Source of the DNA: a bacterium
Lineage (GTDB): Bacteria > Krumholzibacteriota > Krumholzibacteriia > LZORAL124-64-63
Reading direction: 5' to 3'
Length of the DNA stretch: 51,802 bases
NCBI GenBank assembly: GCA_020440705.1
Contig: JAGRNP010000015.1
Coordinates: 1 to 51,802 of the forward strand
The stretch's first letter is position 1. Each line of letters begins with the position of its first letter. The position numbers were made by a program, and so were the translations under genes. Below are positions 24,546 through 33,302 of this stretch, piece by piece. The notes beneath the pieces are model-generated. The model was not told where the DNA came from, did no database searches, and worked only from the letters and a program-made list of their open reading frames with translations.

Positions 24546-27454
24546 TGCGCCGCGCCCTCCTGGTCGTCGCCTGCGCGGTGTCCCTGGCCCTGGCCGGGAC
24601 GCCCGCCTCCGCCCAGACGCGGCGGGCCGAGGCCCACGCGTCCCAGAACCAGGCGCCCCAGGCCCCGGTGACCATCAAGGGCCGGATCTTCGACAAGGAG
24701 TCCGGGGAGACCATGCCGTACACGAACGTGTACATCAGCGGGTCGAACATCGGCACCATGGCCTTCACCGACGGCTTCTACATCATGCGGGGCCTGCCGC
24801 CCGGCACCTACACCGTGCGGGCCTCGTACATCTCGTACGACGTGGGCGAGGAGACGGTCACCCTCGGTCCGGGCGAGGTCGTGAACCTCGACTTCCACCT
24901 GGTGGTCCACGCCATCATGGCCCAGCCCTTCTCGGTCGAGGCCGAGCGCGCCCTGGTCGAGGTCGACCGCACGGGCAGCGCCCACTTCCTGAGCAGCGAG
25001 GCCATGGAGGCCATGCCCCTGGACCAGGTCGTCGACATGATCGCCCTGCAGCCCGGCGTGACCCTGCAGGACAACGAGATCCACATCCGCGGCGGCCGCG
25101 CCGACGACACCATGTTCATCGTCGACGGCCTGAGCGTGAACGATCCCCTGGCGGGCGGCGGCTACGGCTACAACATCGATCCAGCCCTGATCAACGAGGT
25201 CGAGGTGCTCACCGGCGGCTTCAACGCGGAGTACGGCCAGGCCGTCAGCGGCGTCGTGAACGTGTCGACCAAGGAGGGCTCTGACCGCCTCGAGGGCAAC
25301 TTCTCGGTCAAGCGCGACTACCTGCTGCACACCATCCCGAAGAACGACTACCGCGGCTGGGACACCCTGACCGACTTCACCGAGGCCCACAACGTCGACG
25401 TCCTGAAGGGGCTGCTCTCGGGGCCCGATCCCATCAGCGCCGGGCTGCGCAAGCTGGGGATCAACCTGCCCGGCAAGCAGTACCTGCTGGCCAGCGCCTC
25501 GGTCGACATGCGCGACGGCTACCTGCCCATCTACAGCCGGCAGAACCGCCTCGAGTCGCCCATCTACACCGACCGCTTCTGGGCGCCGCGGCAGAGCAAC
25601 AACTGGAACGGCATGCTCAAGTGGACCTGGAACATGTCCACGCGCCGCAAGTTCAGCGTCACCGCCTCGCGCAACGTCATCGTCAGCCAGGGCTTCTCCC
25701 TGCCCGGCGAGGGCTACCCCATGGACTTCATCGACGGCCTCGACCGCTACCTCGTCTTCACCAACGAGAACATCCTGACCCAGGCCTACTACCGCGAGGT
25801 GATCAGCGAGAACTCGTGGTTCGAGCTCACCCTCGGGCGCAACTTCAGCCGCATGCACAACAACGTCAACGGCAACGACGACTTCACGACCTACGAGCCC
25901 TACAACGGCTGGGACGACAACGTCGGCCAGAACGACATCCTCGGGCAGGCGGAGGGCTCGGCCGACCGCTGGCACGACCACTACGTGGAGTCCTACACGG
26001 CGAAGGGGACCTACTCCTTCATGGGCTCGACGACCAACAAGTTCAAGACCGGCTTCGAGCTCTCGTTCACCGAGATGCAGTTGGTCGACCTGCAGGGCAA
26101 GACCGGCCTGCCGCCCGCCGGCCGCCTGGCGACCTACGAGGACATGTTCCGGGCCAGTCCGGTCACGGCCGCGGCGTTCTTCCAGGACACGATCGAGTAC
26201 CGCGGGCTGGTCGTGAACGCCGGCATCCGCGCCGACGTGTGGGCGCCCGGCCCCGAGGTCGACTACGCCATGGCCCACGACGACGAGTTCCTCTGGATCG
26301 ATCCGGACATGGCGGCGTCCTACGACGACAAGACCTTCAGCATGTTCGGCCGGCGCTGGAAGGGGCGGATCTCGCCGCGTCTGGGCCTGAGCTTCCCGGT
26401 GACGCCGAAGGACAAGTTCTTCTTCAACTACGGCCACTTCAACCAGTGGCCCCGCTTCGCCTACGTGTACCCGCAGCTGCAGGCCACGACGGTGACGGCG
26501 ATCCAGCTGCTCGGCAACCCGAACCTCGACCCCAAGGTGACGGTCGAGTACGAGACGGGCATGCAGCACGAGTTCGACGGCCTGTGGAGCCTGGGCCTGA
26601 CCATGTTCAACCGCGACATCTACGGCTACGCCAAGTCGACGCGGCTGAACCAGGTCTACATCGCGGCCGAGGACACGCCCGATCCCAACGACTCGAGCAC
26701 GCTGCCGGTCAATCCGGTGCGCTACTTCAACGGCGACTCGGCGCGCAGCATCGGCATGGAGCTGTCGATCGTGAAGCGGACGACGCGCTGGCTCTCGGGC
26801 TCGGCGAGTCTCGAGCTGCAGCGCACCACCGGCACCAACAGCAGCGCCGACGAGGCCTACCTGCAGGCGCGCTACTCGGAATACGAGGAAGGCGACACCA
26901 TCGAGAGCAGCGCCGCCCTGACGCGCGGGCCGCTGATCTGGGACAAGCCGTGGGCCATGAGCCTGAACGTCGATTTCTCGGTCTTCGACAAGGAGCGCCC
27001 GGAGATCTTCGGCTGGCGGACCCCCGCCAACTGGAGCGCCAACCTGCTCGTCACGGCCGAGTCGGGGCAGCGCTACACGCCGTACCTGGGCTTCACCAAC
27101 GACGACCCTATCAACGGCAAGGCCATCGACGGCGAGCTGAACAGCGCCATCGGGCCCTACCGCAGCTCGGTGAACCTGCGGCTCAACAAGTTCTGGCGCT
27201 ACGCCGGCGGCGGCAAGGTCACGGTCTACCTCGAGGCCCGCAACATCTTCAACCACAAGAACTACCGCCGGGTGAACCCCTGGACGGGCAAGGGCTACGA
27301 GCTGGGCGACTACAACCCGACCTGGAGCAAGAACAACGAGATCGGCGGCGTCTGGGCCGACACCAACAGCGAGGCCTACGCCAAGACGGTGGTCAACCCG
27401 AGCTACATCGAGAATCCCCGCCTGCTGCTGTGGGGGGTGAGCTACTCGTGGTGA
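24542..27454 (+). CDS. TonB-dependent receptor with N-terminal carboxypeptidase-regulatory domain
   Basis: 970 residues. Signal peptide (to SAQ, about 24), CarboxypepD_reg-like beta-sandwich at about 42-118 (IKGRIFDKESGETMPYTNVYI ... GTYTVRASYISYDVG, as fragments), plug at about 145-245 (LDQVVDMIALQPGVTLQDNE, IRGGRADDTMFIVDGLSV, VEVLTGGFNAEYGQAVSGVVN), then a large barrel rich in Trp/Tyr/Asn ending YSW with aromatic terminus. This SusC/OAR-like layout is known for large outer-membrane channels. No SusD homologue is present, so glycan import is not indicated. The family also includes OAR proteins needed for adhesion or export-linked development in myxobacteria. Central gene of five with 4-base overlaps on both sides. 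Confidence 0.93.
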   Translation: MMRRALLVVACAVSLALAGTPASAQTRRAEAHASQNQAPQAPVTIKGRIFDKESGETMPYTNVYISGSNIGTMAFTDGFYIMRGLPPGTYTVRASYISYDVGEETVTLGPGEVVNLDFHLVVHAIMAQPFSVEAERALVEVDRTGSAHFLSSEAMEAMPLDQVVDMIALQPGVTLQDNEIHIRGGRADDTMFIVDGLSVNDPLAGGGYGYNIDPALINEVEVLTGGFNAEYGQAVSGVVNVSTKEGSDRLEGNFSVKRDYLLHTIPKNDYRGWDTLTDFTEAHNVDVLKGLLSGPDPISAGLRKLGINLPGKQYLLASASVDMRDGYLPIYSRQNRLESPIYTDRFWAPRQSNNWNGMLKWTWNMSTRRKFSVTASRNVIVSQGFSLPGEGYPMDFIDGLDRYLVFTNENILTQAYYREVISENSWFELTLGRNFSRMHNNVNGNDDFTTYEPYNGWDDNVGQNDILGQAEGSADRWHDHYVESYTAKGTYSFMGSTTNKFKTGFELSFTEMQLVDLQGKTGLPPAGRLATYEDMFRASPVTAAAFFQDTIEYRGLVVNAGIRADVWAPGPEVDYAMAHDDEFLWIDPDMAASYDDKTFSMFGRRWKGRISPRLGLSFPVTPKDKFFFNYGHFNQWPRFAYVYPQLQATTVTAIQLLGNPNLDPKVTVEYETGMQHEFDGLWSLGLTMFNRDIYGYAKSTRLNQVYIAAEDTPDPNDSSTLPVNPVRYFNGDSARSIGMELSIVKRTTRWLSGSASLELQRTTGTNSSADEAYLQARYSEYEEGDTIESSAALTRGPLIWDKPWAMSLNVDFSVFDKERPEIFGWRTPANWSANLLVTAESGQRYTPYLGFTNDDPINGKAIDGELNSAIGPYRSSVNLRLNKFWRYAGGGKVTVYLEARNIFNHKNYRRVNPWTGKGYELGDYNPTWSKNNEIGGVWADTNSEAYAKTVVNPSYIENPRLLLWGVSYSW

Positions 27455-28509
27455 GCGCGGTGCGGCATTACCGGATCGTCCTGGCGGGTCTCCTGCTCGC
27501 CGCGGGGCTGGCGTGCGCGACGGTCGCGCGGGCGGGCGACCTGCTGCGCCTGTACGGCGAGGAGAACGTGGGGGCGGCCGGCGGCCAGTTCCTGCGCGTG
27601 CCGGTGGGTGCCCGGGCCGTGGCCCTCGGCAAGGCCTACTCGGCCCTGGCCAACGACGGCTCGGCGCCGTTCTGGAATCCGGCGGGCATCAACCACACGC
27701 CGGGACGCCACAACTTCTTCTTCAGCCACAGCGAGTACGCGGCGGGCATCGACCTGGAGCACCTGGCCTGGCACACCCGGCGCCAGAACTTCGCCTTCGC
27801 CCTGTCCATGGGCGTGCTGCGGTCGGGCGACATCGAGCGCACCGACGAGTTCCACCAGGAAGGCACCGGCCAGTACTTCAACGCCAACCAGTTCTTCGCC
27901 GGCCTGACCGTCTCGCGCGCCATGACGGACCGCTTCTCGGTCGGCGTCACGGGCAAGTACTACCAGGAGAATCTCGACGAGTACCAGCTCAAGTCGGTGC
28001 TCTTCGACGTGGGCATCATGTACTTCCTGGGCCTCGGCGACACGCGTGTCGGGTTCTCGGCGCGGAACTTCGGCGGCGACCTGCGCCCCGGCGGCACGCC
28101 TCCGACCCTGTCGGACGGCTACGTGCCCGGCACCGAGTTCCAGAGCTTCGCCGCTCCCACCGAGGGCATCTTCGGCGCCGCCCGCACCTGGGAGCTCGGC
28201 CGCGAGATCGGCTTCCTGACGACGGCCGACTTCAGCCATCCCTCCGACGCCAAGGAAAGCTTCCGCATGGGCGGCGAGCTGGGCCTGCGCCGGATGCTCT
28301 TCCTGCGCGCCGGCTACGAGACGAGCCGGGTCGAGGGCGGCTTCTCGGCGGGATTCGGGCTGCAGCTCGTGCGCAAGCAGATGAACCTGCGCATCGACTA
28401 CGCCTACAGCGACATGGGCGCCTTCGGCACCATCCACTACTTCTCGATCGACCTGTCGCCGCTGCACAAGCGCCGCGACCCGGATGCGTGGCGGAGGCGG
28501 GACCGATGA
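27451..28509 (+). CDS. PorV/PorQ-like outer-membrane barrel
   Basis: 352 residues. Signal peptide to about residue 27 (ARAG), then the PorV-family start GAAGGQFLRVPVGARAVALGKAYSALANDGSAPFWNPAGI (recognised in pieces), FFFSHSEYAAGIDLEHLAW, repeated FADL-like strands and a C-terminal IHYFSIDLSPL. Known for PorV: a 14-strand barrel that works with the type IX system, carrying cargo with sorting domains to the surface attachment complex. GTG at 27451 overlaps the receptor stop; GTG 27448 or 27460 are alternatives. Next to a receptor and a sorting-domain protein this suggests a dedicated cargo shuttle, which is inference. Confidence 0.88.
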   Translation: MSAVRHYRIVLAGLLLAAGLACATVARAGDLLRLYGEENVGAAGGQFLRVPVGARAVALGKAYSALANDGSAPFWNPAGINHTPGRHNFFFSHSEYAAGIDLEHLAWHTRRQNFAFALSMGVLRSGDIERTDEFHQEGTGQYFNANQFFAGLTVSRAMTDRFSVGVTGKYYQENLDEYQLKSVLFDVGIMYFLGLGDTRVGFSARNFGGDLRPGGTPPTLSDGYVPGTEFQSFAAPTEGIFGAARTWELGREIGFLTTADFSHPSDAKESFRMGGELGLRRMLFLRAGYETSRVEGGFSAGFGLQLVRKQMNLRIDYAYSDMGAFGTIHYFSIDLSPLHKRRDPDAWRRRDR

Positions 28510-29681
28510 CACGTCTGCTGCGGACCAGCCTCGCCACCGCCGCCCTGCTGGGCGCCTGGATCGTCTGCCTCGGCGGCTGCGGCGAGAAGATCGCCCTGCC
28601 CGTGCCCGAGGGGCAGTTCGGCATCTACGACTACCTGTACAAGGACGAGTTCGCCCCCGCCGGCGAGATCCGCCAGCTCAAGTACGGCATCGGCGGCCTC
28701 TACATCCTCGAGCCCGGACGGCTCGTGCGGTACAACAACGACTTCGAGGAGCTCCAGACGTACGAGGGGCTCGGCGACGCCACGGCGATCTGCTTCTACG
28801 ACCAGAAGTTCCTCGTCTTCGTCTGGGACGGCGCGAGCAGCACCCTGAGCTGGCACAACGCCGCGTCGCTCGAACTCGAGGGCTCGGTGAACCTGGCCGA
28901 GGTGACCGCCGTCGCCGACATGGCGACCAACGCCGCCGGCCTCGAGCAGGCGCCCTGGGCCGAGACCTTCCTCTATCTCTCCGATCCGGCGGCCGAGGTG
29001 GTGCACCGCTACACCTTCGACGAGTTGAACGGCCTGCTCACCTTCGGCTACCTGACGACGAACAGCGGCGACGGCGCCCGCTTCGCCCACGCCCCGGCGG
29101 GGCTGCTCTCCGACGCCGAGGGCCGCATGCTGGTCTGCGACCAGGACTCCCTGCGCAACTGGGTGATCCGCTTCGACGCCACGCCCGACGAGACCGACGT
29201 CACGCCCGATCCCAACGACCAGGATCCGCTGCGCGGACTCACCTATCCCTTCCGCGACTCGGGCTGCATCAACCCGCCGGCCGGCGACTTCGTGCTGGGC
29301 TCGGCGCCGACCGCCTGCACGGGCGACGGCGGCTGGGTCGGCGGTCCGAGCAGCCTGGCCGGGGAGTTCGACCGGCCCTCGGCCCTGACCCGCGACGGCC
29401 AGGGCCGCCTGTTCGCGGTCGACCGCGGCAACGACCGCTTCCAGGTCTTCGGCTACTCCGGCGACGACGGCGACTGGCTGTACGAGTTCCAGTTCGGCTC
29501 GGACGAGACGCTGCCGGACCCCGTCTCGATCGGGCTCTTCGACGTGACCTCCGAATCGCCGCCCTTCTACGCGGCGTACGTCTTCGTGCACCTCGGCGAG
29601 AGCAACCGGGTCATCAAGCTGATCTCGACCGAGTACCAGGCCAAGCTCGACGAGGACGTGCCGCCGGAAGACCTGCCCTGA
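28506..29681 (+). CDS. NHL/beta-propeller-type lipoprotein closing the surface operon
   Basis: 391 residues. Lipobox LGGC at about residues 22-25. Mature region of blade-like repeats: IRQLKYGIGGLYILEPGRLVRYN, TAICFYDQKFLVFVWD, and a classical NHL unit near the end (FDRPSALTRDGQGRLFAVDRGNDRFQVF, given as one short motif family). Propellers of this type bind proteins, peptides or glycans; a few are peptidylglycine lyases, but no such active-site pattern is seen. Two Cys (CINPPAG ... TACTG) could form a disulfide. ATG 28506 overlaps the PorV stop as ATGA. Likely a periplasmic or surface partner of the receptor/PorV pair. Confidence 0.85.
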   Translation: MTRLLRTSLATAALLGAWIVCLGGCGEKIALPVPEGQFGIYDYLYKDEFAPAGEIRQLKYGIGGLYILEPGRLVRYNNDFEELQTYEGLGDATAICFYDQKFLVFVWDGASSTLSWHNAASLELEGSVNLAEVTAVADMATNAAGLEQAPWAETFLYLSDPAAEVVHRYTFDELNGLLTFGYLTTNSGDGARFAHAPAGLLSDAEGRMLVCDQDSLRNWVIRFDATPDETDVTPDPNDQDPLRGLTYPFRDSGCINPPAGDFVLGSAPTACTGDGGWVGGPSSLAGEFDRPSALTRDGQGRLFAVDRGNDRFQVFGYSGDDGDWLYEFQFGSDETLPDPVSIGLFDVTSESPPFYAAYVFVHLGESNRVIKLISTEYQAKLDEDVPPEDLP

Positions 29682-29773
29682 TCCCGGCGCCCGTTTCCCC
29701 GGGTTCCCGGGCGCGGATTCTGTGGTAGTCTGGAACACCCGATCATCCGTTTCCCGAACCGGCTGGAGAGCCC
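29664..29773 (+). promoter_or_regulatory. Intergenic hairpin and extended -10 before the purine operon
   Basis: GGCGCCCG and CGGGCGC (about 29686-29713) can form a short stem ending the surface operon. TGTGG then TAGTCT (-10, 29726-29731) is an extended -10 with a predicted start about 36 bases before the ATG at 29774, which has its own CTGGAGAG ribosome site. Confidence 0.4.
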
Positions 29774-30568
29774 ATGCTCGGCCCCATCACCGGCGACATC
29801 ATCGGCTCGACCTTCGAGTTCAACCGCACCAAGTCGCCCGATTTTCCGCTCTTCCCCGAGGGCAGCCGCTTCACCGACGACACGGTGCTGACGGTGGCGA
29901 CGGCGTTCAGCCTGCTCACCGACGGCGACTGGGCCGCCAACTACCGGCTCTTCGGCCGGCTCTATCCGCTCGCGGGCTACGGCGCGAGCTTCCGCAAGTG
30001 GCTCGCCGAAGGGGGCAGCGGGCCCTACAACAGCTGGGGCAACGGCTCGGCCATGCGCGTCGCGCCGGTGGCATGGGCCTTCGACACCGAGCAGGCGGTG
30101 CTCGCGACGGCGCGCGACTCGGCCGCCGTGACCCACGACCACCCCGAGGGCATCAAGGGCGCCCAGGCCACCGCCCTGGCCGTCTTCCTGGCCCGCCAGG
30201 GCGCCGACAAGGAGACCATCCGGGCCGAGATCAGCGGCCGCTTCGGCTACGACCTCGATCGCGCCACCGACGAGATCCGGCCCTGCTACGCCTTCGACGT
30301 GTCGTGCCAGGGCTCGGTGCCCGAGGCGCTGATCTGCTTCCTCGAGGCCGACGACTGGCTCGACGCCGTGCGGCGGGCCGTTTCCCTCGGCGGCGATGCC
30401 GACACCATGGCCTGCATCGCCGGCGCCGTGGGCGAGGCCTTCTGGGGCGGCGTGCCCGCGCCGCTGGCCGACCGCGCCCGCTCCATGCTGCCCATCCACC
30501 TGGCCGAGATCGTGGCCGATTTCGAGGAGGCCCACATGGCGCCGCCCGCCGGGAAGGACGACGCGTGA
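29774..30568 (+). CDS. ADP-ribosylglycohydrolase family protein (DraG/ARH)
   Basis: 264 residues. The two metal-ligand motifs of the family are intact: FTDDT (33-37) and GGDADT (206-211), with GDIIGS at the start and NGSAMRVAP (90-98). Known reactions: Mg-dependent hydrolysis of the bond between ADP-ribose and arginine, serine or other acceptors, or of small ADP-ribosyl compounds. Here it leads an operon for purine nucleoside salvage, so a small-molecule substrate (ADP-ribosylated nucleoside or ADP-ribose derivative) is as likely as a protein one. Its stop overlaps the next start (GTGA), so expression is coupled to the nucleoside kinase. Confidence 0.93.
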   Translation: MLGPITGDIIGSTFEFNRTKSPDFPLFPEGSRFTDDTVLTVATAFSLLTDGDWAANYRLFGRLYPLAGYGASFRKWLAEGGSGPYNSWGNGSAMRVAPVAWAFDTEQAVLATARDSAAVTHDHPEGIKGAQATALAVFLARQGADKETIRAEISGRFGYDLDRATDEIRPCYAFDVSCQGSVPEALICFLEADDWLDAVRRAVSLGGDADTMACIAGAVGEAFWGGVPAPLADRARSMLPIHLAEIVADFEEAHMAPPAGKDDA

Positions 30569-31263
30569 GCAACCGCGAACTGAAGCAGCGCTTCCCCCGC
30601 CGCGAGGAGCCGGCGACGCCGTTCTTCGTCTCGGTCGCCGGGAACATCGGCGTGGGCAAGAGCATGATCACGACCATGATCGGCGAGGTCTTCGGCTGGA
30701 AGATGTTCTTCGAGCCGGTGATCACGAACCCCTACCTCGACGACTACTACCGGGACATGAAGCGCTGGAGCTTCCACCTGCAGGTGTACTTCCTCAGCCA
30801 GCGCTTCGAGGTGCAGAAGCAGATCCTGGAGAAACCCACCAGCGCCGTGCAGGACCGCACCATCTACGAGGACGTCGAGATCTTCGCCCCGGTGCTGCAC
30901 CGCCGGGGCTGCATGGACGACCGCGACTACGAGAACTACCGCGAGGTCTTCCGCAACATGGTCGGCTTCCTCAGTCCGCCCGACCTGATCATCTACCTGC
31001 AGGCGCGGCCGGAGACGGTGCTCGAGCGCATCCGCTCGCGCGGGCGCAGCTGCGAGTCCGACATTCCCCTCGACTTCCTGCAGGACCTGCACGCGGCCTA
31101 CGGCGACTGGATCGAGCGCGCACCGGCGCTCTGCCCGGTGCGCTCCATCGACACCGAGGTCGTGAACCTGCGCGACGATCGCGCCGCCCAGATCGAGCTG
31201 CTCGAACTGATCCGCGAGCTCCACCAGGAGAAGCACGACCGCCAGAACGGCAACGGGAGCTGA
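30565..31263 (+). CDS. Deoxynucleoside kinase (dAK/dGK-like)
   Basis: 232 residues. P-loop GNIGVGKS (26-33), then the substrate region FFEPVITNPYLDDYY, the DRT motif in QDRTIYEDVEIFAP and the lid RSRGRSCESDI. These place it with bacterial dAK/dGK-type enzymes that phosphorylate deoxyadenosine or deoxyguanosine with ATP in the cytoplasm. Exact base preference cannot be read, but the E-P-V-x-x-N-P pattern is that of purine kinases and the operon agrees. GTG at 30565 overlaps the previous stop; one base separates its stop from the adenosine deaminase start. A C-terminal charged tail (HQEKHDRQNGNGS) is likely disordered. Confidence 0.92.
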   Translation: MSNRELKQRFPRREEPATPFFVSVAGNIGVGKSMITTMIGEVFGWKMFFEPVITNPYLDDYYRDMKRWSFHLQVYFLSQRFEVQKQILEKPTSAVQDRTIYEDVEIFAPVLHRRGCMDDRDYENYREVFRNMVGFLSPPDLIIYLQARPETVLERIRSRGRSCESDIPLDFLQDLHAAYGDWIERAPALCPVRSIDTEVVNLRDDRAAQIELLELIRELHQEKHDRQNGNGS

Positions 31264-31264
31264 C

Positions 31265-32383
31265 GTGAGAACCGGCGACTACCGACCCAGCGACCTGCTG
31301 CGGGGCCCGGCCATCGGCGACGACCTGCTGCGGGCCCTGCCCAAGACCGACCTGCACGTCCATCTCGACGGTTCCCTGCGCCTGGAGACCTTCATGGAGC
31401 TCGGCCGGGCCGAAGGCATGGACATGCCCGATGACCCGGCCGCGGTGCGGGCCCGCTACTTCCCGGCCGAGCGCGCCTGCGTCGTCGACGACTTCCTGGC
31501 CCACTTCGACCACACGGTCGCCGTGCTCCAGACCGAGGCGAACCTCGTCCGCGTGGCCCGGGAACTGGCCGAGGACTTCGCGGCCGACGGCGTGCGCTGG
31601 GTCGAGGTGCGTTTCTGCCCGCTGAAGCACACCACGCGGGGCCTGACGGCCGACGGCGCCGTGGCCGCCGTGCGCGAGGGCCTGCGGCAGGCCGAGGCGA
31701 GCACCGGCATCCGGGGCGGCATCATCATCACGGGGATCCGCACCATCGATCCGGCCGATTCGCTCGACCTCGCCCGCCTGGCCACCGCCTGGCGCCGGCG
31801 CGGCGTCGTGGCCTTCGATCTGGCGGGCGCCGAGGAGGACCATCCGGCCAAGCGCCACCTGGCCGCGTTCTACCACGTGATGAACAACAACCAGAACGTG
31901 ACCATCCATGCGGGGGAGGGCTTCGGCCCGGCCTCGATCCACCAGGCCCTGCACCGCTGCGGGGCCAACCGCATCGGGCACGGCGTGCGGCTCGAGGAGG
32001 ATCCCGACCTGATGGCCTACGTGGCCGACAATCGCGTGCCGCTCGAGGTTTGCCTGAGCAGCAACCTGCAGAGCTGCATCGTGTCGGACCTGGCCGAGCA
32101 CCCGTTCCGCTACTACCTGTCCGAGGGGCTGCGCGTGTGCCTGAACACGGACAACACCCTCTTCGCGCGCACCTCGCCCGCGCGCGAGCTGCGGCTGGCC
32201 GTCGACACCTTCGACCTGACCCTGCTCGAGACCGAGAACCTGCTGCTCAACGGCTTCAAGAGCGCCTTCCTGCCCAACCAGGAGCGGGCGAAGCTGATCG
32301 TGGCGGCGCTGGAGGAGTTCGCGGCGCTGCGGATCCGCCACGGCCTCGACGCCGCCGCCGATCCGCGAAAGGACTTCTCATGA
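31265..32383 (+). CDS. add: Adenosine deaminase
   Basis: 372 residues. TIM-barrel amidohydrolase with zinc ligands His31/His33 in TDLHVHLDGS, HAGEGFGP with the catalytic His and Glu, RIGHGVRL, and NTDN near the end giving the last Asp ligand. Reaction: adenosine or deoxyadenosine plus water to inosine or deoxyinosine plus ammonia. The usual LTSN motif appears as CLSSNLQS. GTG at 31265 lies one base after the kinase stop. The product is the natural substrate for the phosphorylase gene that follows with an ATGA overlap. Some relatives act on other 6-aminopurines, so adenine or S-adenosyl derivatives remain possible. Confidence 0.93.
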   Translation: MRTGDYRPSDLLRGPAIGDDLLRALPKTDLHVHLDGSLRLETFMELGRAEGMDMPDDPAAVRARYFPAERACVVDDFLAHFDHTVAVLQTEANLVRVARELAEDFAADGVRWVEVRFCPLKHTTRGLTADGAVAAVREGLRQAEASTGIRGGIIITGIRTIDPADSLDLARLATAWRRRGVVAFDLAGAEEDHPAKRHLAAFYHVMNNNQNVTIHAGEGFGPASIHQALHRCGANRIGHGVRLEEDPDLMAYVADNRVPLEVCLSSNLQSCIVSDLAEHPFRYYLSEGLRVCLNTDNTLFARTSPARELRLAVDTFDLTLLETENLLLNGFKSAFLPNQERAKLIVAALEEFAALRIRHGLDAAADPRKDFS

Positions 32384-33276
32384 ACGATCGCCTGCAGCGC
32401 CTGTCCGGCGCGTGGCGCGACCGCGTCGGCGCCGCCGTCACCTTCCTGGCCGACCGGGGCTACACCGGACGCGTGGGGCTGGTCCTGGGCAGCGGCCTGG
32501 GCAATTTCGTCGATGCCGTGGACGACGCCGAGGCCATCGCCTACGGCGACATCCCGGGCTACGCGACGACCTCGGTGGCCGAGCACAAGGGGCGGCTGGT
32601 GAAGGGCACCGCCGGCGGCGTGCCGGTGGTGGTGATGCAGGGGCGGCTGCACCCCTACGAGGGCCTGCCGGCCGCCGAGCTGCTGCTGCCCACCGCCGTG
32701 CTGGCCTGCCTGGGCATCGACGTGGCCGTGGTGACCAACGCGGCCGGCGGACTGAACCGCTACTACCGGCCGGGCGACCTGATGGTCATCCGCGACCAGA
32801 TCGACCTGCACCTGGCCGACCCGCTGCGCGGTCTGCTCGCGCAGCCCTTCGCCCCGGCGGCGGGCACCGACGAGGCGACCCACACCCGGCTGGCGGCGAT
32901 CGGCCGCGCCGGCGGCGTACCCGACCTCTTCGACCCGGTCCTCGCCGACCACCTCGTGGCCGCGGCCGCCGCCTGCGGCGTGCCCATGCACGCGGGCACC
33001 TACGCGTCCATGCCCGGCCCCGCCTACGAGGCCAAGGCCGAGATCGGCCTGCTGCGCCGCATCGGCTGCGATGCCGTCGGCATGTCGACGGCACCGGAGA
33101 CGGTGCTGCTGAAAAGGCTGGGGGTGGCGCCGGTGGGCCTGAGCTGCATCACGAACCCGGCCCGCGAGACCGGCCAGCCCGAACTCTCGCACCAGGACGT
33201 GGTCGAGGTCGGCGCCATGGTGCGCGACCGCATGGCCAAGCTGCTGCTCGACTTCCTGCCGCGGGTGGCGGGCTGA
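32380..33276 (+). CDS. punA: Purine nucleoside phosphorylase (trimeric type)
   Basis: 298 residues. Motifs in order: GLVLGSGLG, IPGYATTSVAEHKGRL, VMQGRLHPYEG, VTNAAGGLN, the substrate loop AGTYASMPGPAYEAKAEI (short form of the Tyr/Glu site), AVGMSTAPE, and SCITNPA. Reaction: (deoxy)inosine or (deoxy)guanosine plus phosphate to free base and (deoxy)ribose-1-phosphate. The residue usually determining 6-oxopurine choice (Asn in the ITN motif) is kept. Last gene of the salvage operon, coupled to add by a 4-base overlap. It converges with the membrane protein gene 26 bases away. Confidence 0.94.
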   Translation: MNDRLQRLSGAWRDRVGAAVTFLADRGYTGRVGLVLGSGLGNFVDAVDDAEAIAYGDIPGYATTSVAEHKGRLVKGTAGGVPVVVMQGRLHPYEGLPAAELLLPTAVLACLGIDVAVVTNAAGGLNRYYRPGDLMVIRDQIDLHLADPLRGLLAQPFAPAAGTDEATHTRLAAIGRAGGVPDLFDPVLADHLVAAAAACGVPMHAGTYASMPGPAYEAKAEIGLLRRIGCDAVGMSTAPETVLLKRLGVAPVGLSCITNPARETGQPELSHQDVVEVGAMVRDRMAKLLLDFLPRVAG

Positions 33277-33302
33277 CGGCGCCGGACCGGCATGGCCGGT
33301 CC

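Noticed and set aside
24368-27256. Very long open frame on the minus strand opposite the large receptor gene
   Set aside because: GC-rich coding DNA leaves antisense frames open; its translation is Val/Gly/His/Asp-rich with no recognisable motif, while the plus strand encodes a clear receptor. The same holds for 9943-12456 (minus) and 3781-5715 (plus).
21001-29681. SusCD-type glycan utilisation locus
   Set aside because: There is a SusC-like receptor, but no SusD-like lipoprotein, glycoside hydrolase, sulfatase or polysaccharide lyase gene in or near the operon.
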